64,000 bases of DNA from Streptomyces sp. Sge12 (lineage in GTDB: Bacteria > Actinomycetota > Actinomycetes > Streptomycetales > Streptomycetaceae): positions 6,112,501-6,176,500 of the forward strand of contig NZ_CP020555.1 in NCBI RefSeq assembly GCF_002080455.1, read 5' to 3'. Positions 33,368 through 41,367 of the stretch are shown here, in pieces. Positions within the stretch are counted from its first letter, which is position 1. Each line of letters begins with the position of its first letter. A model generated the notes under the pieces. That model was given only the letters and a program-made list of their open reading frames with translations, made no database searches and was not told where the DNA came from. A program made the position numbers and the translations under genes.

Positions 33368-34024
33368 ATGACGCGCACCACGATGCCGTGGTTCGAGACC
33401 TTGACCGACAGCGTGTCCGCGCTCGGCGCTGCCGCCCGCGAAGCCCGCATCGCCCACCGGGCCGCGCAGGCCGCCGCCGAGCAGTACAGCCTCGACCGGC
33501 TCCGACCCGTCGATGGGGCCATCACTGTCCGCGGCTGGCAGTCCGGTGTACCGGACAGGCCGCACGACCGGGCACTGTTCGAGATCGGCGCATCCCACCG
33601 CGCGCACGAGCGCCGCATGACCGAGCTCTACGACAACGCGGCCGCCGCATACGCCTACGGGGCCGCCTGGGCCATCCACCGCGTGCTCGATGGCCAGCAG
33701 CCCCCGTTCGTCGAACTGGGACGCAAGCCCGGCGGCCGCATCGCCATCCCCGAGGAGCTGTTCCCCGTCCCGCCCGCCTTCAAGGGGCTGGACCGCTGGA
33801 GCGGACACCAGCGCTTCGAGCACGCCCGCAGCGAGCTGGAACGCCTCGGTGACCTCTGGGCCTGCGTCGATCTCGACGAGGACGACTTCCCCGACGGCTT
33901 CAACGTCGCCGACACCCTCGAAGACCTCGAAGCGTTCCCCGATGCCGCGTTCCTGTACGGGCAGATCGCCGAATCCGCGCTCACCTTCACGCTCCTCGAA
34001 CCCCGACACGGGCACCGGAGCTAG
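33368..34024 (+). CDS. Hypothetical element protein
   Basis: 218 residues, ATG 33368 with TGAGGAG upstream. It is soluble and helix-rich, with many Ala and Arg in the first third (AREARIAHRAAQAAAEQYSL), RAHERRMTELYDNAAAAYAYGAAWAI in the middle, and an acidic C-terminus (DLDEDDFPDGFNVADTLEDLEAF). It is flanked by hairpins on both sides, so it is a single-gene transcript unit. No domain was recognised. Confidence 0.65.
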   Translation: MTRTTMPWFETLTDSVSALGAAAREARIAHRAAQAAAEQYSLDRLRPVDGAITVRGWQSGVPDRPHDRALFEIGASHRAHERRMTELYDNAAAAYAYGAAWAIHRVLDGQQPPFVELGRKPGGRIAIPEELFPVPPAFKGLDRWSGHQRFEHARSELERLGDLWACVDLDEDDFPDGFNVADTLEDLEAFPDAAFLYGQIAESALTFTLLEPRHGHRS

Positions 34025-34032
34025 CTACGCCG

Positions 34033-34068
34033 AAGGCGGCCCCCTCTCACGCCAATGAACCGGGGCCG
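34033..34068 (+). terminator. Hairpin terminator
   Basis: GGCGGCCCC and GGGGCCGCC form a nine-bp perfect stem with an 18-base loop, eight bases after the stop at 34024. It has the same stem type as at 33277. Confidence 0.7.
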
Positions 34069-34111
34069 CCCTCGTCCACCAGCACCTTCACGAGAACTGG
34101 AGACACCCAGC

Positions 34112-35032
34112 ATGACCCAACCCGCCCCCATCCGGCGAGACGGCCGGCTACAACTCATCGCCGACGCACTCGCCTTAGCCGCCCGCGGCTGGCCCGTCTT
34201 CCCCCTCCGGTGCGGCAGCAAGGCCCCTGCCCTGCACCGTCAAGACCGCTGTCCCCGTACCGGTGCCTGCGGTGACGGTCACGTGAAGTGGGAGCAGCGC
34301 GCCACTACCGACCCGGCCGTCATCGTCCGGTGCTGGAATCACAAGCCGTACAACATCGGCCTGGCCACCGGCCCGGCCGGGCTGATCGTGATCGACCTCG
34401 ACATGCCCAAGCCCGACAGCAGTCAGGACGCGCCTGGCGGCGCGGGCAACCTGTGGGCGCTCTGCGAGCGCGCCGGGCAGCCCGTCCCGGCCACCCTCAC
34501 CGTGCGGACTCCCTCCGGCGGGACGCACCTGTACTTCACCGCCCCCGACGGCATCCGGCTCGGGAACACCGCAGGCAAGCTGGCTCCGCTCGTCGACACC
34601 CGCGCGCATGGCGGATACGTCGTGGCCCCCGGCAGCACCACGCCGGCCGGTCTCTACGAAGTCACCGACTCCTTGCCCGTGGCGGAGCTACCGGACTGGC
34701 TGCTGTCGCTTCTCCAGCCCCCTGCCCCGGCGCCCGTCCGTCGGCTGGTTGGCCCGGCGGTCAGCGGGACCAGCGCGGCCCGGGCTGCGCTGGACGCCGA
34801 GTGCGACGTGGTCCGTGCCGCCCCGGAGGGGCAGGCGAACAACACGCTCAACCGATCCGCCTTCAAGGTGGGCCGGTTCGTGGCCTGGGGAGACATTGCC
34901 CGCGAGGAGGTGGAGGGGGCCTTCCAAGTGGCCGGAGAGGAGCGGGGACTCACCGTCGCCGAGTGCCGGTCCACGATCCGCTCCGCCCTCGACAGCTCCG
35001 CCCGCACGGTCCGCGCCCGGGACACGGCATGA
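34112..35032 (+). CDS. Bifunctional DNA primase/polymerase (prim-pol)
   Basis: 306 residues, ATG 34112 with GGAGAC upstream. The N-terminal prim-pol (archaeo-eukaryotic primase-like) domain shows GWPVFPLRCGSKAP, NIGLATGPAGLIVIDLD with the metal-binding aspartates (near 105-110), TPSGGTHLYF and HGGYVVAPGS. A C-terminal helical primase-associated region follows. It is the RepPP-type replication initiator/primase of AICEs and would synthesise primers at the element's origin. It is coupled by ATGA to the next gene and is two genes before a DUF3987 protein. Confidence 0.88.
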   Translation: MTQPAPIRRDGRLQLIADALALAARGWPVFPLRCGSKAPALHRQDRCPRTGACGDGHVKWEQRATTDPAVIVRCWNHKPYNIGLATGPAGLIVIDLDMPKPDSSQDAPGGAGNLWALCERAGQPVPATLTVRTPSGGTHLYFTAPDGIRLGNTAGKLAPLVDTRAHGGYVVAPGSTTPAGLYEVTDSLPVAELPDWLLSLLQPPAPAPVRRLVGPAVSGTSAARAALDAECDVVRAAPEGQANNTLNRSAFKVGRFVAWGDIAREEVEGAFQVAGEERGLTVAECRSTIRSALDSSARTVRARDTA

Positions 35033-35382
35033 GTACCCACCCCCATCCCCCCTTGGAAGGCCCCACCCCAGCCCCTGCCGGGACCGGCCCCGCCGAACCG
35101 GCCCCCGCCCCGGGCGGCAGTGGTGCGCTGAGGGTCGTCGCCGAAGGCGTCCCTTCATCTGTTCGCCCTGACCCGCTCGCCGACGACGGACGGCGGCCAG
35201 TGGCTTGGCTCCACATCGTGGCCCCGCCCTCGTACGGCGCCAGCCCGAGTGTCCGTTCCTGGTGCTGCTGCGGCCGCGATCTGTTCGCCGCCGGATATGT
35301 CCGCGCCCTCGCGCTCATCGACGACCACGAAGAACACCGAGCAGCTTGCTCCCGCCTCACCGAGCGAAGGGAAGCCGCATGA
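35029..35382 (+). CDS. Small cysteine-containing replication-operon protein
   Basis: 117 residues, between ATGA overlaps with both neighbours. The N-terminal half is Pro/Ala-rich and disordered. The C-terminal half has CCCGRDLFAAGYVRAL and ...DDHEEHRAAC; a C-C-C/H-C cluster may bind zinc, giving a small zinc finger. Its position between the primase and DUF3987 genes suggests an accessory role in replication. Confidence 0.6.
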   Translation: MSTHPHPPLEGPTPAPAGTGPAEPAPAPGGSGALRVVAEGVPSSVRPDPLADDGRRPVAWLHIVAPPSYGASPSVRSWCCCGRDLFAAGYVRALALIDDHEEHRAACSRLTERREAA

Positions 35383-36923
35383 CCACGTACGACCCCGAGC
35401 TGTGGGACGGGTTCGACACAATGACCCCCGAGGACATCACCGGTTCCGGTCCCGGGTGGGACGAGCCGGTACCCCTCAACCCGCGCGGGCCGCTGCCTGC
35501 CTTCCCTGTGGACGCCCTGCCCGACTGGCTCGCGGCCATGACGGCCGGTGTCGCGGAGGAGACGCAGACACCCGTCGACCTCGCCGGGTGTCTGGCTCTC
35601 GCCGTCATCGGCACCGCCGCCGGCGGACGTCTCACCGTGAACGTGCGCGGGCAGTGGAGCGAACCGGTCAACCTCTACACCGCCGTCGCCCTCCCGCCCG
35701 GCAACCGCAAGAGCGCCGTGTTCGGCCTCATGACCAAACCCCTCCTCGCCGCCGAGAAAGCCCTCATCGAACTCACCGCACCCCAGCGGACCGAGGCCGC
35801 AGCGTCGGCTCGCATCGCGAAGGCCGCCGCGGAAAGGGCCGAGAAACTGGCCGCCAACGCCGAGGCCGACAAACAGGCCGGCCTGACCGCTCAGGCCGTC
35901 TCGCTGTCAGAGGCCGCGGAGAGGGCTGTTGTCCCGGTCGAGCCGCAGCTCGTCGCCGACGACATCACCGCCGAAAGCCTGACCACCCTCCTCGCCCAGC
36001 AGGACGGGCGGATCTCGATCCTTTCCCCCGAGGGGGAGATCTTCGAGATCATCGCCGGACGCTACTCCGGCGTCCCGAACATGGGGATCTTCCTCAAGGG
36101 CCACGCCGGCGACATGGCCCGCGTCAACCGCCAGGCCCGAGACCCCCAGTACATCGAGAACCCCGCCATCACCATGGGCCTGGCCATCCAGCCCGACGTC
36201 CTGGACTCCATCGGGCAGATCAAGGGCGCCGACGGCCGCGGCCTGCTCGCCCGGTTCCTCTACTCCAAGCCCGAATCCCTCGTCGGCTACCGCAACCTCA
36301 CACCCGAACTCCTCAGCCCCGACACCGCCGACACCTACGCCCGCAAGCTCGGCGGCCTGGCCTTGACCCTCGCGGCCTGGACCGAAACCGCCGAGCTCAC
36401 CCTCACCCCCGAGGCGGATGCGGTCCTCCTCGCCTATCAACGCGTCACGGAATCCCGCCTCCGCAAGGACGGCCCCCTCGCCCCGATCGTGAACTGGGCC
36501 AGCAAGCGCGACGGCGCCGTCGCCCGCATCGCCGGCCTCCTCCACCTCGCCGCTCACCCCGAGGACGGCTGGCACCTGCCGATCGCCGCCGCCACCATGG
36601 CCGCCGCCACCCGGCTCGGGGACTACTTCACCGCCCACGCCCTCGACGTCTTCAACGCCATGAAAGCCGACCCAGCCCAGCAAGCCGCACACACCGTCCT
36701 GACCCACCTGACCGAGACCCGAACCGCCACCTTCACCAAACGAGATCTGTTCCGCGCGATGCCACGGAGCGAGTTCCCCGCCATGGGCGACCTCGACCCC
36801 GCTCTGGACCTTTTGGAGGAACACGGGTGGGTCCGCCAGCAGCCCCCGCGGCCCCGCACCACACGCGGCGGCCGACCGCCCTCCCCCCGCTACGAGACCC
36901 ACCCCCGCATCACCCCCGCCTGA
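35379..36923 (+). CDS. DUF3987 (YfjI-like) replication protein
   Basis: 514 residues, starting in ATGA overlap. PAFPVDALPDWLAAMTAGVAEE and PVNLYTAVALPPGNRKSAVFGLMTKPL (split here near residues 90-117) match the DUF3987 domain. That domain is helicase/primase-related with a modified P-loop PPGNRKS. An Ala/Glu/Lys-rich coiled coil lies at about 125-180 and a winged-helix-like C-terminus (FTKRDLFRAMP) near 455. With the prim-pol it likely unwinds the iteron-containing origin immediately downstream. Confidence 0.82.
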   Translation: MTTYDPELWDGFDTMTPEDITGSGPGWDEPVPLNPRGPLPAFPVDALPDWLAAMTAGVAEETQTPVDLAGCLALAVIGTAAGGRLTVNVRGQWSEPVNLYTAVALPPGNRKSAVFGLMTKPLLAAEKALIELTAPQRTEAAASARIAKAAAERAEKLAANAEADKQAGLTAQAVSLSEAAERAVVPVEPQLVADDITAESLTTLLAQQDGRISILSPEGEIFEIIAGRYSGVPNMGIFLKGHAGDMARVNRQARDPQYIENPAITMGLAIQPDVLDSIGQIKGADGRGLLARFLYSKPESLVGYRNLTPELLSPDTADTYARKLGGLALTLAAWTETAELTLTPEADAVLLAYQRVTESRLRKDGPLAPIVNWASKRDGAVARIAGLLHLAAHPEDGWHLPIAAATMAAATRLGDYFTAHALDVFNAMKADPAQQAAHTVLTHLTETRTATFTKRDLFRAMPRSEFPAMGDLDPALDLLEEHGWVRQQPPRPRTTRGGRPPSPRYETHPRITPA

Positions 36924-36937
36924 AAACCCCCGAAACC

Positions 36938-37187
36938 TCTGACAGAACTGACAGAACCTCCCGACCAGCCGCCTGACCTGCACAAACGGGCACCTTCGGA
37001 GCTCTGACAAAACCTCCGAAAACTCTGACAGAACTCCAAAAACCTCGCCGCGGGGCGAGTCGTCCGGTCTGACAGAACCTAGGTTTTCGAGGTTCTGTCA
37101 GAGTTTTTTGAGGTTTTGTCACGCGGGTCAAACCGGCCAAAACAGCAGGTCAGGGGCTACATGGCGAGGTTCTGTCAGTTCTGTCAG
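36938..37187. other. Iteron region, likely replication origin of the element
   Basis: CTGACAGAAC occurs at 36939, 36948, 37025 and 37069, with CTGACAAAAC at 37003. The reverse complement GTTCTGTCAG is at 37092, 37169 and 37178, with GTTTTGTCA at 37113. The outermost copies are overlapping doublets on both ends. The central pair forms a perfect inverted repeat with 13-base arms (37068-37080 and 37090-37102). The stretch between is AT-rich for this genome (AGGTTTTCG, AGTTTTTTGAGG). It lies directly after the replication genes. Confidence 0.8.
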
Positions 37188-37257
37188 CGATTCCGGCCCT
37201 CCGGCAGGGCTGGCGTCGCGTGACTGACCACTCACGGACCGGAAGGAACGTCATCAC

Positions 37258-37464
37258 GTGGCACTGATGGTCGTACCCGAGAAGCGGCTGCACAGCGTGG
37301 AAGAAGCCGCAGAACTCCTCAACGTCGGCCGCTCCACAGCGTTCGAAGAGATCCGACTCGGCCGCCTGCGGACGGTCCGAGTCGGCAGGCGACGGCTCGT
37401 ACCTACCGAGTACGTCGACGAGTACGTCGAACTCCTCAAGATCGAAGCCCACAAAGCCGCATAG
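37258..37464 (+). CDS. xis: Excisionase (Xis)
   Basis: 68 residues, GTG start with AAGGAA upstream. A MerR-like winged helix of the excisionase family: HSVEEAAELLNVGRSTAFEEI, LGRLRTVRVGRRRLVPTEYVDEY. It bends DNA at the attachment site and turns the integrase towards excision. It lies 70 bases before int. Confidence 0.88.
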   Translation: MALMVVPEKRLHSVEEAAELLNVGRSTAFEEIRLGRLRTVRVGRRRLVPTEYVDEYVELLKIEAHKAA

Positions 37465-37480
37465 CCAGAACCACTTCTAC

Positions 37481-37513
37481 AGCGGGGTCGCCCCTCACCG
37501 GTGCGGCCCCGCT
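37481..37513 (+). terminator. Hairpin between xis and int
   Basis: AGCGGGG and CCCCGCT, with inner CGC/GCG pairs, form a stem of about ten pairs 16 bases after the xis stop. It may lower int expression relative to xis. Confidence 0.5.
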
Positions 37514-37534
37514 CTCATGCGTGAAAGGTGCCAG

Positions 37535-38728
37535 ATGGAGAACGAGCGGGCACCCGCCCGTAAGGCAGCGAACGGCGAGGACTCGATCTACTGGGATGCG
37601 TCCAAGAGCCGCTACATCGGAGCGATCTCCCTCGGTTACACGGCGGCCGGGAAGCGCAATCGGGCCAAGGTATCCGGGACCACGAAGACCGAGGTCCGGC
37701 GGAAGCTGCGCGAACTCAGGAAGGAACTGGACAAAGGAGCGAAGGCGCCGGCTCAGTACACGGTGAAGCAGGCCGTGGACGACTGGCTGGCTCAGGGGCT
37801 GAAGGGGAAGGCGATCGCGAGCGTCGGTACGTATCGCAGTCTTGCGACCACGCACATCTACACGGAGCTGGGCGCCGCGAAGTTGTGCCAGCTCGAAGCC
37901 GACGACGTTGATGGGTGGCTGGACAGCAGGGCGGCCCTACTGGCCACCACGTCGCTGCGCCTGCTGCTCTCGATTCTGAGCAGGTCGATCGCTCATGCCC
38001 AGCGAAGGGGGAAGGCAGTGCGGAACGTGGCCGAGCTGGTCGAAGCCCCCGAAGGGAAACCGGGAAGACCCAGCAAGTCGTTGTCCCTCGAACAGGGAGA
38101 GGCCATCCTGCGGGCTGGGGTGGGCACCTGGATCCATGCCTACGTTGTGCTGTCGTTGCTCGTTGGGACGCGGCCGGAAGAGACGCGCCCGCTTCCCTGG
38201 AAGCATGTGCACACGGCACCCGCGGATGGGCGCAAGCCTCACGTCGACGTGTGGCGTTCCGTGCGCAGTCACGGAGACACGAAGACTCCGAAGAGCCGAC
38301 GTTCCTTGGCCATGCCCAGGCAGGCGGCTGAGGTGATGGAGGCTCACCGCAGGCGACAGCAGGCCGAGTCGAAGGCCGCCGACCGGGTGTGGTCCGACGA
38401 GGATCTCGTCTTCCCCAGGGAGGGCGGCGAGGTGCGGACCGCCCTGGACGTGAGGCGGAACTTCCGGCGCCTGCTGGCTGAGGCGGGCATCGAACGGCCG
38501 CATGAGTGGACGACGAGAGAGCTCCGCACGACCTTCGTTTCGTTGCTCTCCGACCACGGCATCCCCATCGAGGTCATCGCGCGCGTCGTCGGACACAGCG
38601 GCAGCAACACGACCGAGCGCGTCTACCGGAAACAGCTGCGGCCCGTCATCGCCGAGGGCGCTGAGGCGATGGACGAGATCTTCTCGGGGGAGGAGAAGGA
38701 GGTGCCCTTCCGCCCGGAATCCGCGTGA
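37535..38728 (+). CDS. int: Tyrosine site-specific integrase
   Basis: 397 residues from ATG 37535 (GAAAGG upstream). It has an arm-type N-terminus (SIYWDASKSRYIGAISLG), a SAM-like core-binding domain (VKQAVDDWLAQGLKG), and a catalytic domain with Arg in LLVGTRPEETRPL, TTRELRTTF in place of the usual H-x-L-R box II, VVGHSGSNTTERVYRK with His and the nucleophile Tyr. The box II histidine is replaced. It integrates and, with Xis, excises the element; attR is 105 bases downstream. Confidence 0.93.
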   Translation: MENERAPARKAANGEDSIYWDASKSRYIGAISLGYTAAGKRNRAKVSGTTKTEVRRKLRELRKELDKGAKAPAQYTVKQAVDDWLAQGLKGKAIASVGTYRSLATTHIYTELGAAKLCQLEADDVDGWLDSRAALLATTSLRLLLSILSRSIAHAQRRGKAVRNVAELVEAPEGKPGRPSKSLSLEQGEAILRAGVGTWIHAYVVLSLLVGTRPEETRPLPWKHVHTAPADGRKPHVDVWRSVRSHGDTKTPKSRRSLAMPRQAAEVMEAHRRRQQAESKAADRVWSDEDLVFPREGGEVRTALDVRRNFRRLLAEAGIERPHEWTTRELRTTFVSLLSDHGIPIEVIARVVGHSGSNTTERVYRKQLRPVIAEGAEAMDEIFSGEEKEVPFRPESA

Positions 38729-38833
38729 TCGCTTTGCGGTGGCTCCCGGTTTGGCTCCCCGGGACCAAGCCGGGAGCGCCTCCGCGCCCGTGACCTGCTG
38801 CGACAGCTCTGGCGAGCCGGGCAGGCTCGTTAC

Positions 38834-38856
38834 GGTCCCCTTAAGGCAGGGACAAG
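38834..38856. repeat. attR direct repeat
   Basis: The second copy of the 23-bp repeat at 16074-16096. It lies 40 bases after the GGCT gene's stop on the chromosomal side. On the element side, GGTGGCTCCCGGTTTGGCTCCCC (38739-38761, given here in part as TTTGGCTCCCC) echoes GTGGCTCCCCGATTGGCT near attL. Confidence 0.85.
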
Positions 38857-38896
38857 CACCGCCTCAGGAACCGGACTCCCGGCGGGGCCCCGCGGG

Positions 38897-39568
38897 TCAG
38901 CCGGGGGTGTCGGTGGTGAGGAGGGTCTTCACCTGTGCGGGGGTCCAGTGGCCGGTGGCGCCGGGGCGGGTTGCGAGGTACTCGGCGATGTCCTGCTCCT
39001 GCCACGGGCCCGACTCCAGGAGGCCGCCGGCCAGGTAGCGCAGGTACGCGGCGGACGGGGTGCGCACCTCGACGTCCTGGAGGCTCCATGGCGCGGTGAA
39101 CGTCAGCAGGGGGATGCCTTCGATCGTGCCCGGGCAGATCAGGGTCTCGTACCGTCCCGGGCCCAGCTCGTCACGGCCGTCCCGCAGCACCGCCGTCAGG
39201 TCCAGGTCCCGCCCGGGCCGTTCGTACATCTCCTGCGCGGCGATGTCGGACATCTGGCCGGCCGTCACCAGGTGCGCCCGGGCGCGCGTCGGGCCGGGCG
39301 CCGTCGGGTCGTAGAACGCGCGGCCCCCCGTCCACACCGGTGACTCCGTGGCGAAGTACAGGCAGCCGCTCAGCTCGACCGCGATCGAGCGCTCGGGTGC
39401 CCGGTGGTCCCGGCATCCCGGGTAGGTGCGGGTCGCTCCCGGCGGGGTGCCGCCGGCGAGGTACGCGGCGAGGCGGTCCATGTGCATGTTGGAGCCGTAG
39501 GAGGCGTACCAGACCCGCTCGGGCACGGGGACCGTCCCGGCGAGCGGTGCGGCAGTGTGGACGGGCAT
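38897..39568 (-). CDS. GGCT-like (gamma-glutamylcyclotransferase fold) protein
   Basis: 223 residues. The YASYGSNMHMDRLAAYLAG segment holds the YGSN motif of the gamma-glutamylcyclotransferase fold, near residues 25-28. SGCLYFATESPVWTGG, a conserved acidic region and LTFTAPW follow. The start lies 10 bases after the tsaD stop, so the two are in one operon. Several Streptomyces members are mis-named histone deacetylase. The reaction is unknown; the fold often releases pyroglutamate from gamma-glutamyl amines. Confidence 0.75.
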   Translation of the reverse strand: MPVHTAAPLAGTVPVPERVWYASYGSNMHMDRLAAYLAGGTPPGATRTYPGCRDHRAPERSIAVELSGCLYFATESPVWTGGRAFYDPTAPGPTRARAHLVTAGQMSDIAAQEMYERPGRDLDLTAVLRDGRDELGPGRYETLICPGTIEGIPLLTFTAPWSLQDVEVRTPSAAYLRYLAGGLLESGPWQEQDIAEYLATRPGATGHWTPAQVKTLLTTDTPG

Positions 39569-39577
39569 GCACAGAGT

Positions 39578-40651
39578 CTAGGAAGCGAGCCGGGCGGCGG
39601 CGCGGGCGACCGGGTGCAGGGCCGCGTATTCCAGTGGGGCGGACGGGTCGATCGAGACGTCGAGCGGGGCCGGTTCGGCGCCGGCCCGCATTAGCAGGTC
39701 GCCGACCGCCGCGATCATCGCCCCGTTGTCGGTGCACAGCTTCAGCGGCGGTACCCGCAGGGTGATCCCGGCGGACCGGCAGCGGGCCTCGGCGAGCGCC
39801 CGTACGCGGGAGTTGGCGGCCACCCCGCCCACCACGACCAGGGTGCCGACCCCGTGTTCGCGGCAGGCGGCGACGGCCTTGCGGGTCAGGACGTCGGCCA
39901 CGGCCTCCTGGAGCGAGGCCGCGCCGTCCGCGAGGGGCAGGTCCTCGCCGCGGATGCGGTGCTGCTCCGCCCAGCGGGCGGCGGCGGTCTTCAGCCCGGA
40001 GAAGGAGAAGTCGTAGGGCGCGTCGCGCGGCCCGGTCAGCGGCCGCGGGAACCGTACGGCGCGCGGGTCGCCCTCGCGTGCGGTGCGGTCGATCGCCGGT
40101 CCGCCCGGATACGGCAGCCCGAAGACCCGGGCCACTTTGTCGAAGCACTCCCCGGCGGCGTCGTCGATCGTGTCCCCGAGGTGCACGATCGGGTCGCGCG
40201 CCAGGTCCCGTACGAGCAGCAGCGAGGTGTGCCCGCCGGAGACGATCAGCACCACGCACGGGTCGGGCAGCGGCCCGTGCTCCAGGGTGTCGGCGGCGAC
40301 GTGCCCGGCCAGGTGGTGCACCCCGTACAGCGGCACGCCGAGCGAGAACGCCAGGGTCTTCGCCCCCGCCAGCCCCACCTGGAGCGCGCCGGAGAGTCCG
40401 GGGCCGGTGGTGACGGCCACCGCGCCGATGTCCGCCATCCGCAGCCCGGCCCGGTCCAGGGCCTCCCGTACGACGGGGGTGAAGGAGTGCACGTGCGCCC
40501 GCGCGGCGATCTCCGGGACCACGCCGCCGAAGCGGGCGTGCGCGTCCATGCTCGAGGCCACGGCGTGGCCGAGGAGCCGGCCGTCCCGCACCAGCCCCGC
40601 GCCCGTCTCGTCGCACGACGACTCGATCCCGAGCACCACCGGAGAGCCCAC
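39578..40651 (-). CDS. tsaD: tRNA N6-adenosine threonylcarbamoyltransferase TsaD
   Basis: 357 residues from GTG 40651, with AAAGGGG upstream. LGIESSCDETG, the metal-binding HHLAGH, VSGGHTSLLL, YPGGPAIDR, FSGLKTA and GGVAANSRVR are all present, so the enzyme should be active. It transfers threonylcarbamoyl to A37 of ANN-decoding tRNAs together with TsaB and TsaE. None of tsaB, tsaE or rimI is adjacent here, unlike the usual Streptomyces cluster, so this may be a second copy. An operon with the GGCT-like gene is likely. Confidence 0.88.
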   Translation of the reverse strand: MGSPVVLGIESSCDETGAGLVRDGRLLGHAVASSMDAHARFGGVVPEIAARAHVHSFTPVVREALDRAGLRMADIGAVAVTTGPGLSGALQVGLAGAKTLAFSLGVPLYGVHHLAGHVAADTLEHGPLPDPCVVLIVSGGHTSLLLVRDLARDPIVHLGDTIDDAAGECFDKVARVFGLPYPGGPAIDRTAREGDPRAVRFPRPLTGPRDAPYDFSFSGLKTAAARWAEQHRIRGEDLPLADGAASLQEAVADVLTRKAVAACREHGVGTLVVVGGVAANSRVRALAEARCRSAGITLRVPPLKLCTDNGAMIAAVGDLLMRAGAEPAPLDVSIDPSAPLEYAALHPVARAAARLAS

Positions 40652-40884
40652 GACGACCCCTTTCGCACCTGTTGAGCCATTCAAGTAACTGCAATCTATG
40701 TGCAATAAGGTACGCCGTCGGGCGCGGGTGCCGTGGCGCGGGAGCGGGTGGCCGGCGATCCGGAATCTCCGGCTGTCATATGCCTATCGGCCCACCACGG
40801 CCCGTGCGTATGGTGTGGCCCCGGACCAATCCCGGGCCCGGCGCCCTCCCGGCTCCCCACGGGAGGGCCGCCGCGCGCCCCGCA
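40652..40884. promoter_or_regulatory. tsaD promoter region
   Basis: 233 non-coding bases. The part next to tsaD (40675-40715) is AT-rich for the region. Read on the minus strand it has TTGCAC and TTGCAG 11 bases apart, possibly promoter elements. The rest is GC-rich without a clear signal. Confidence 0.35.
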
Positions 40885-41367
40885 CTATGTGAGGAGAGCG
40901 GCCAGGCCGGCGGCCGATCGGGCCTGGTCGTCCAGCGCGTCGAGGGCCCGCACCGCCTGGGCGGCCGCCTCCGGATCGCTCGTGGTGAGCCCGCTCTCCG
41001 CGAACTCGTCCTCGTCCAGCCGCAGCACGGAGGTCCCGTCCGCCGACACCCACAGGTCGAGGTCCAGGTCCTCGACGAGGATCTCCCCGCTCTGCACCAG
41101 GGCCGGGCGCGTGACATCGCAGTACCAGCCCTTGAGGACGCCGTCGCCGGTCCACACCTCCTTGACCGCGTACCAGCGCGTCCGCCAGAAGTGCTCGACG
41201 AACACGTCGCCCGGCTCGAAGCGCACGAAACCGAAGTCCCGTACGCCCTCCGCAGCCCAGGGCGCGCGTACGGAGATCCGGTCGCCGTCGTCGGCGACCT
41301 GGGCCGCCGGGTAGCGGATCTTGGTCCGGCCGGCCTTGGTCAGGACGACGGTCAGTTGCGAGGTCAC
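40885..41367 (-). CDS. DUF402 protein
   Basis: 160 residues, GTG start overlapping the stop of the GNAT gene (GTGA). The DUF402 core reads FEPGDVFVEHFWRTRWYAVKEVW...GWYCDVTRP...LDLDLWVSADG. Characterised DUF402 proteins (Ntdp, FomD) hydrolyse nucleoside diphosphates or CMP-conjugates with a divalent metal. The conserved YCDV/DLDLDL acids are present. The substrate is unknown. Confidence 0.8.
   Translation of the reverse strand: MTSQLTVVLTKAGRTKIRYPAAQVADDGDRISVRAPWAAEGVRDFGFVRFEPGDVFVEHFWRTRWYAVKEVWTGDGVLKGWYCDVTRPALVQSGEILVEDLDLDLWVSADGTSVLRLDEDEFAESGLTTSDPEAAAQAVRALDALDDQARSAAGLAALLT

Larger units (their letters stand above)
16074..38856. mobile_element. Actinomycete integrative and conjugative element (AICE), 22.8 kb
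   Basis: Bounded by a 23-bp perfect direct repeat (16074-16096 and 38834-38856), with the integrase ending 106 bases from the right copy. The interior has the full AICE set: integrase and Xis, prim-pol type replication proteins with an iteron region, an FtsK/SpoIIIE TraB for double-stranded DNA transfer, Spd-like membrane proteins, a KorSA-like GntR repressor and a Nudix protein. Cargo is an HTH-NACHT-LRR protein and a regulator/epimerase pair. Backbone genes on both sides look like one continuous core region. A degenerate internal copy of the left end at about 19541-19800 suggests a composite or tandem history. Confidence 0.9.

Noticed and set aside
36924..37257. CRISPR array in the repeat-rich stretch
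   Set aside because: Repeats are only about ten bases, occur on both strands at irregular spacing and partly overlap; this is an iteron arrangement.
38821..38896. tRNA gene as integration target at attR
   Set aside because: No T-loop or acceptor-stem pattern around the 23-bp repeat on either side; the site is intergenic.
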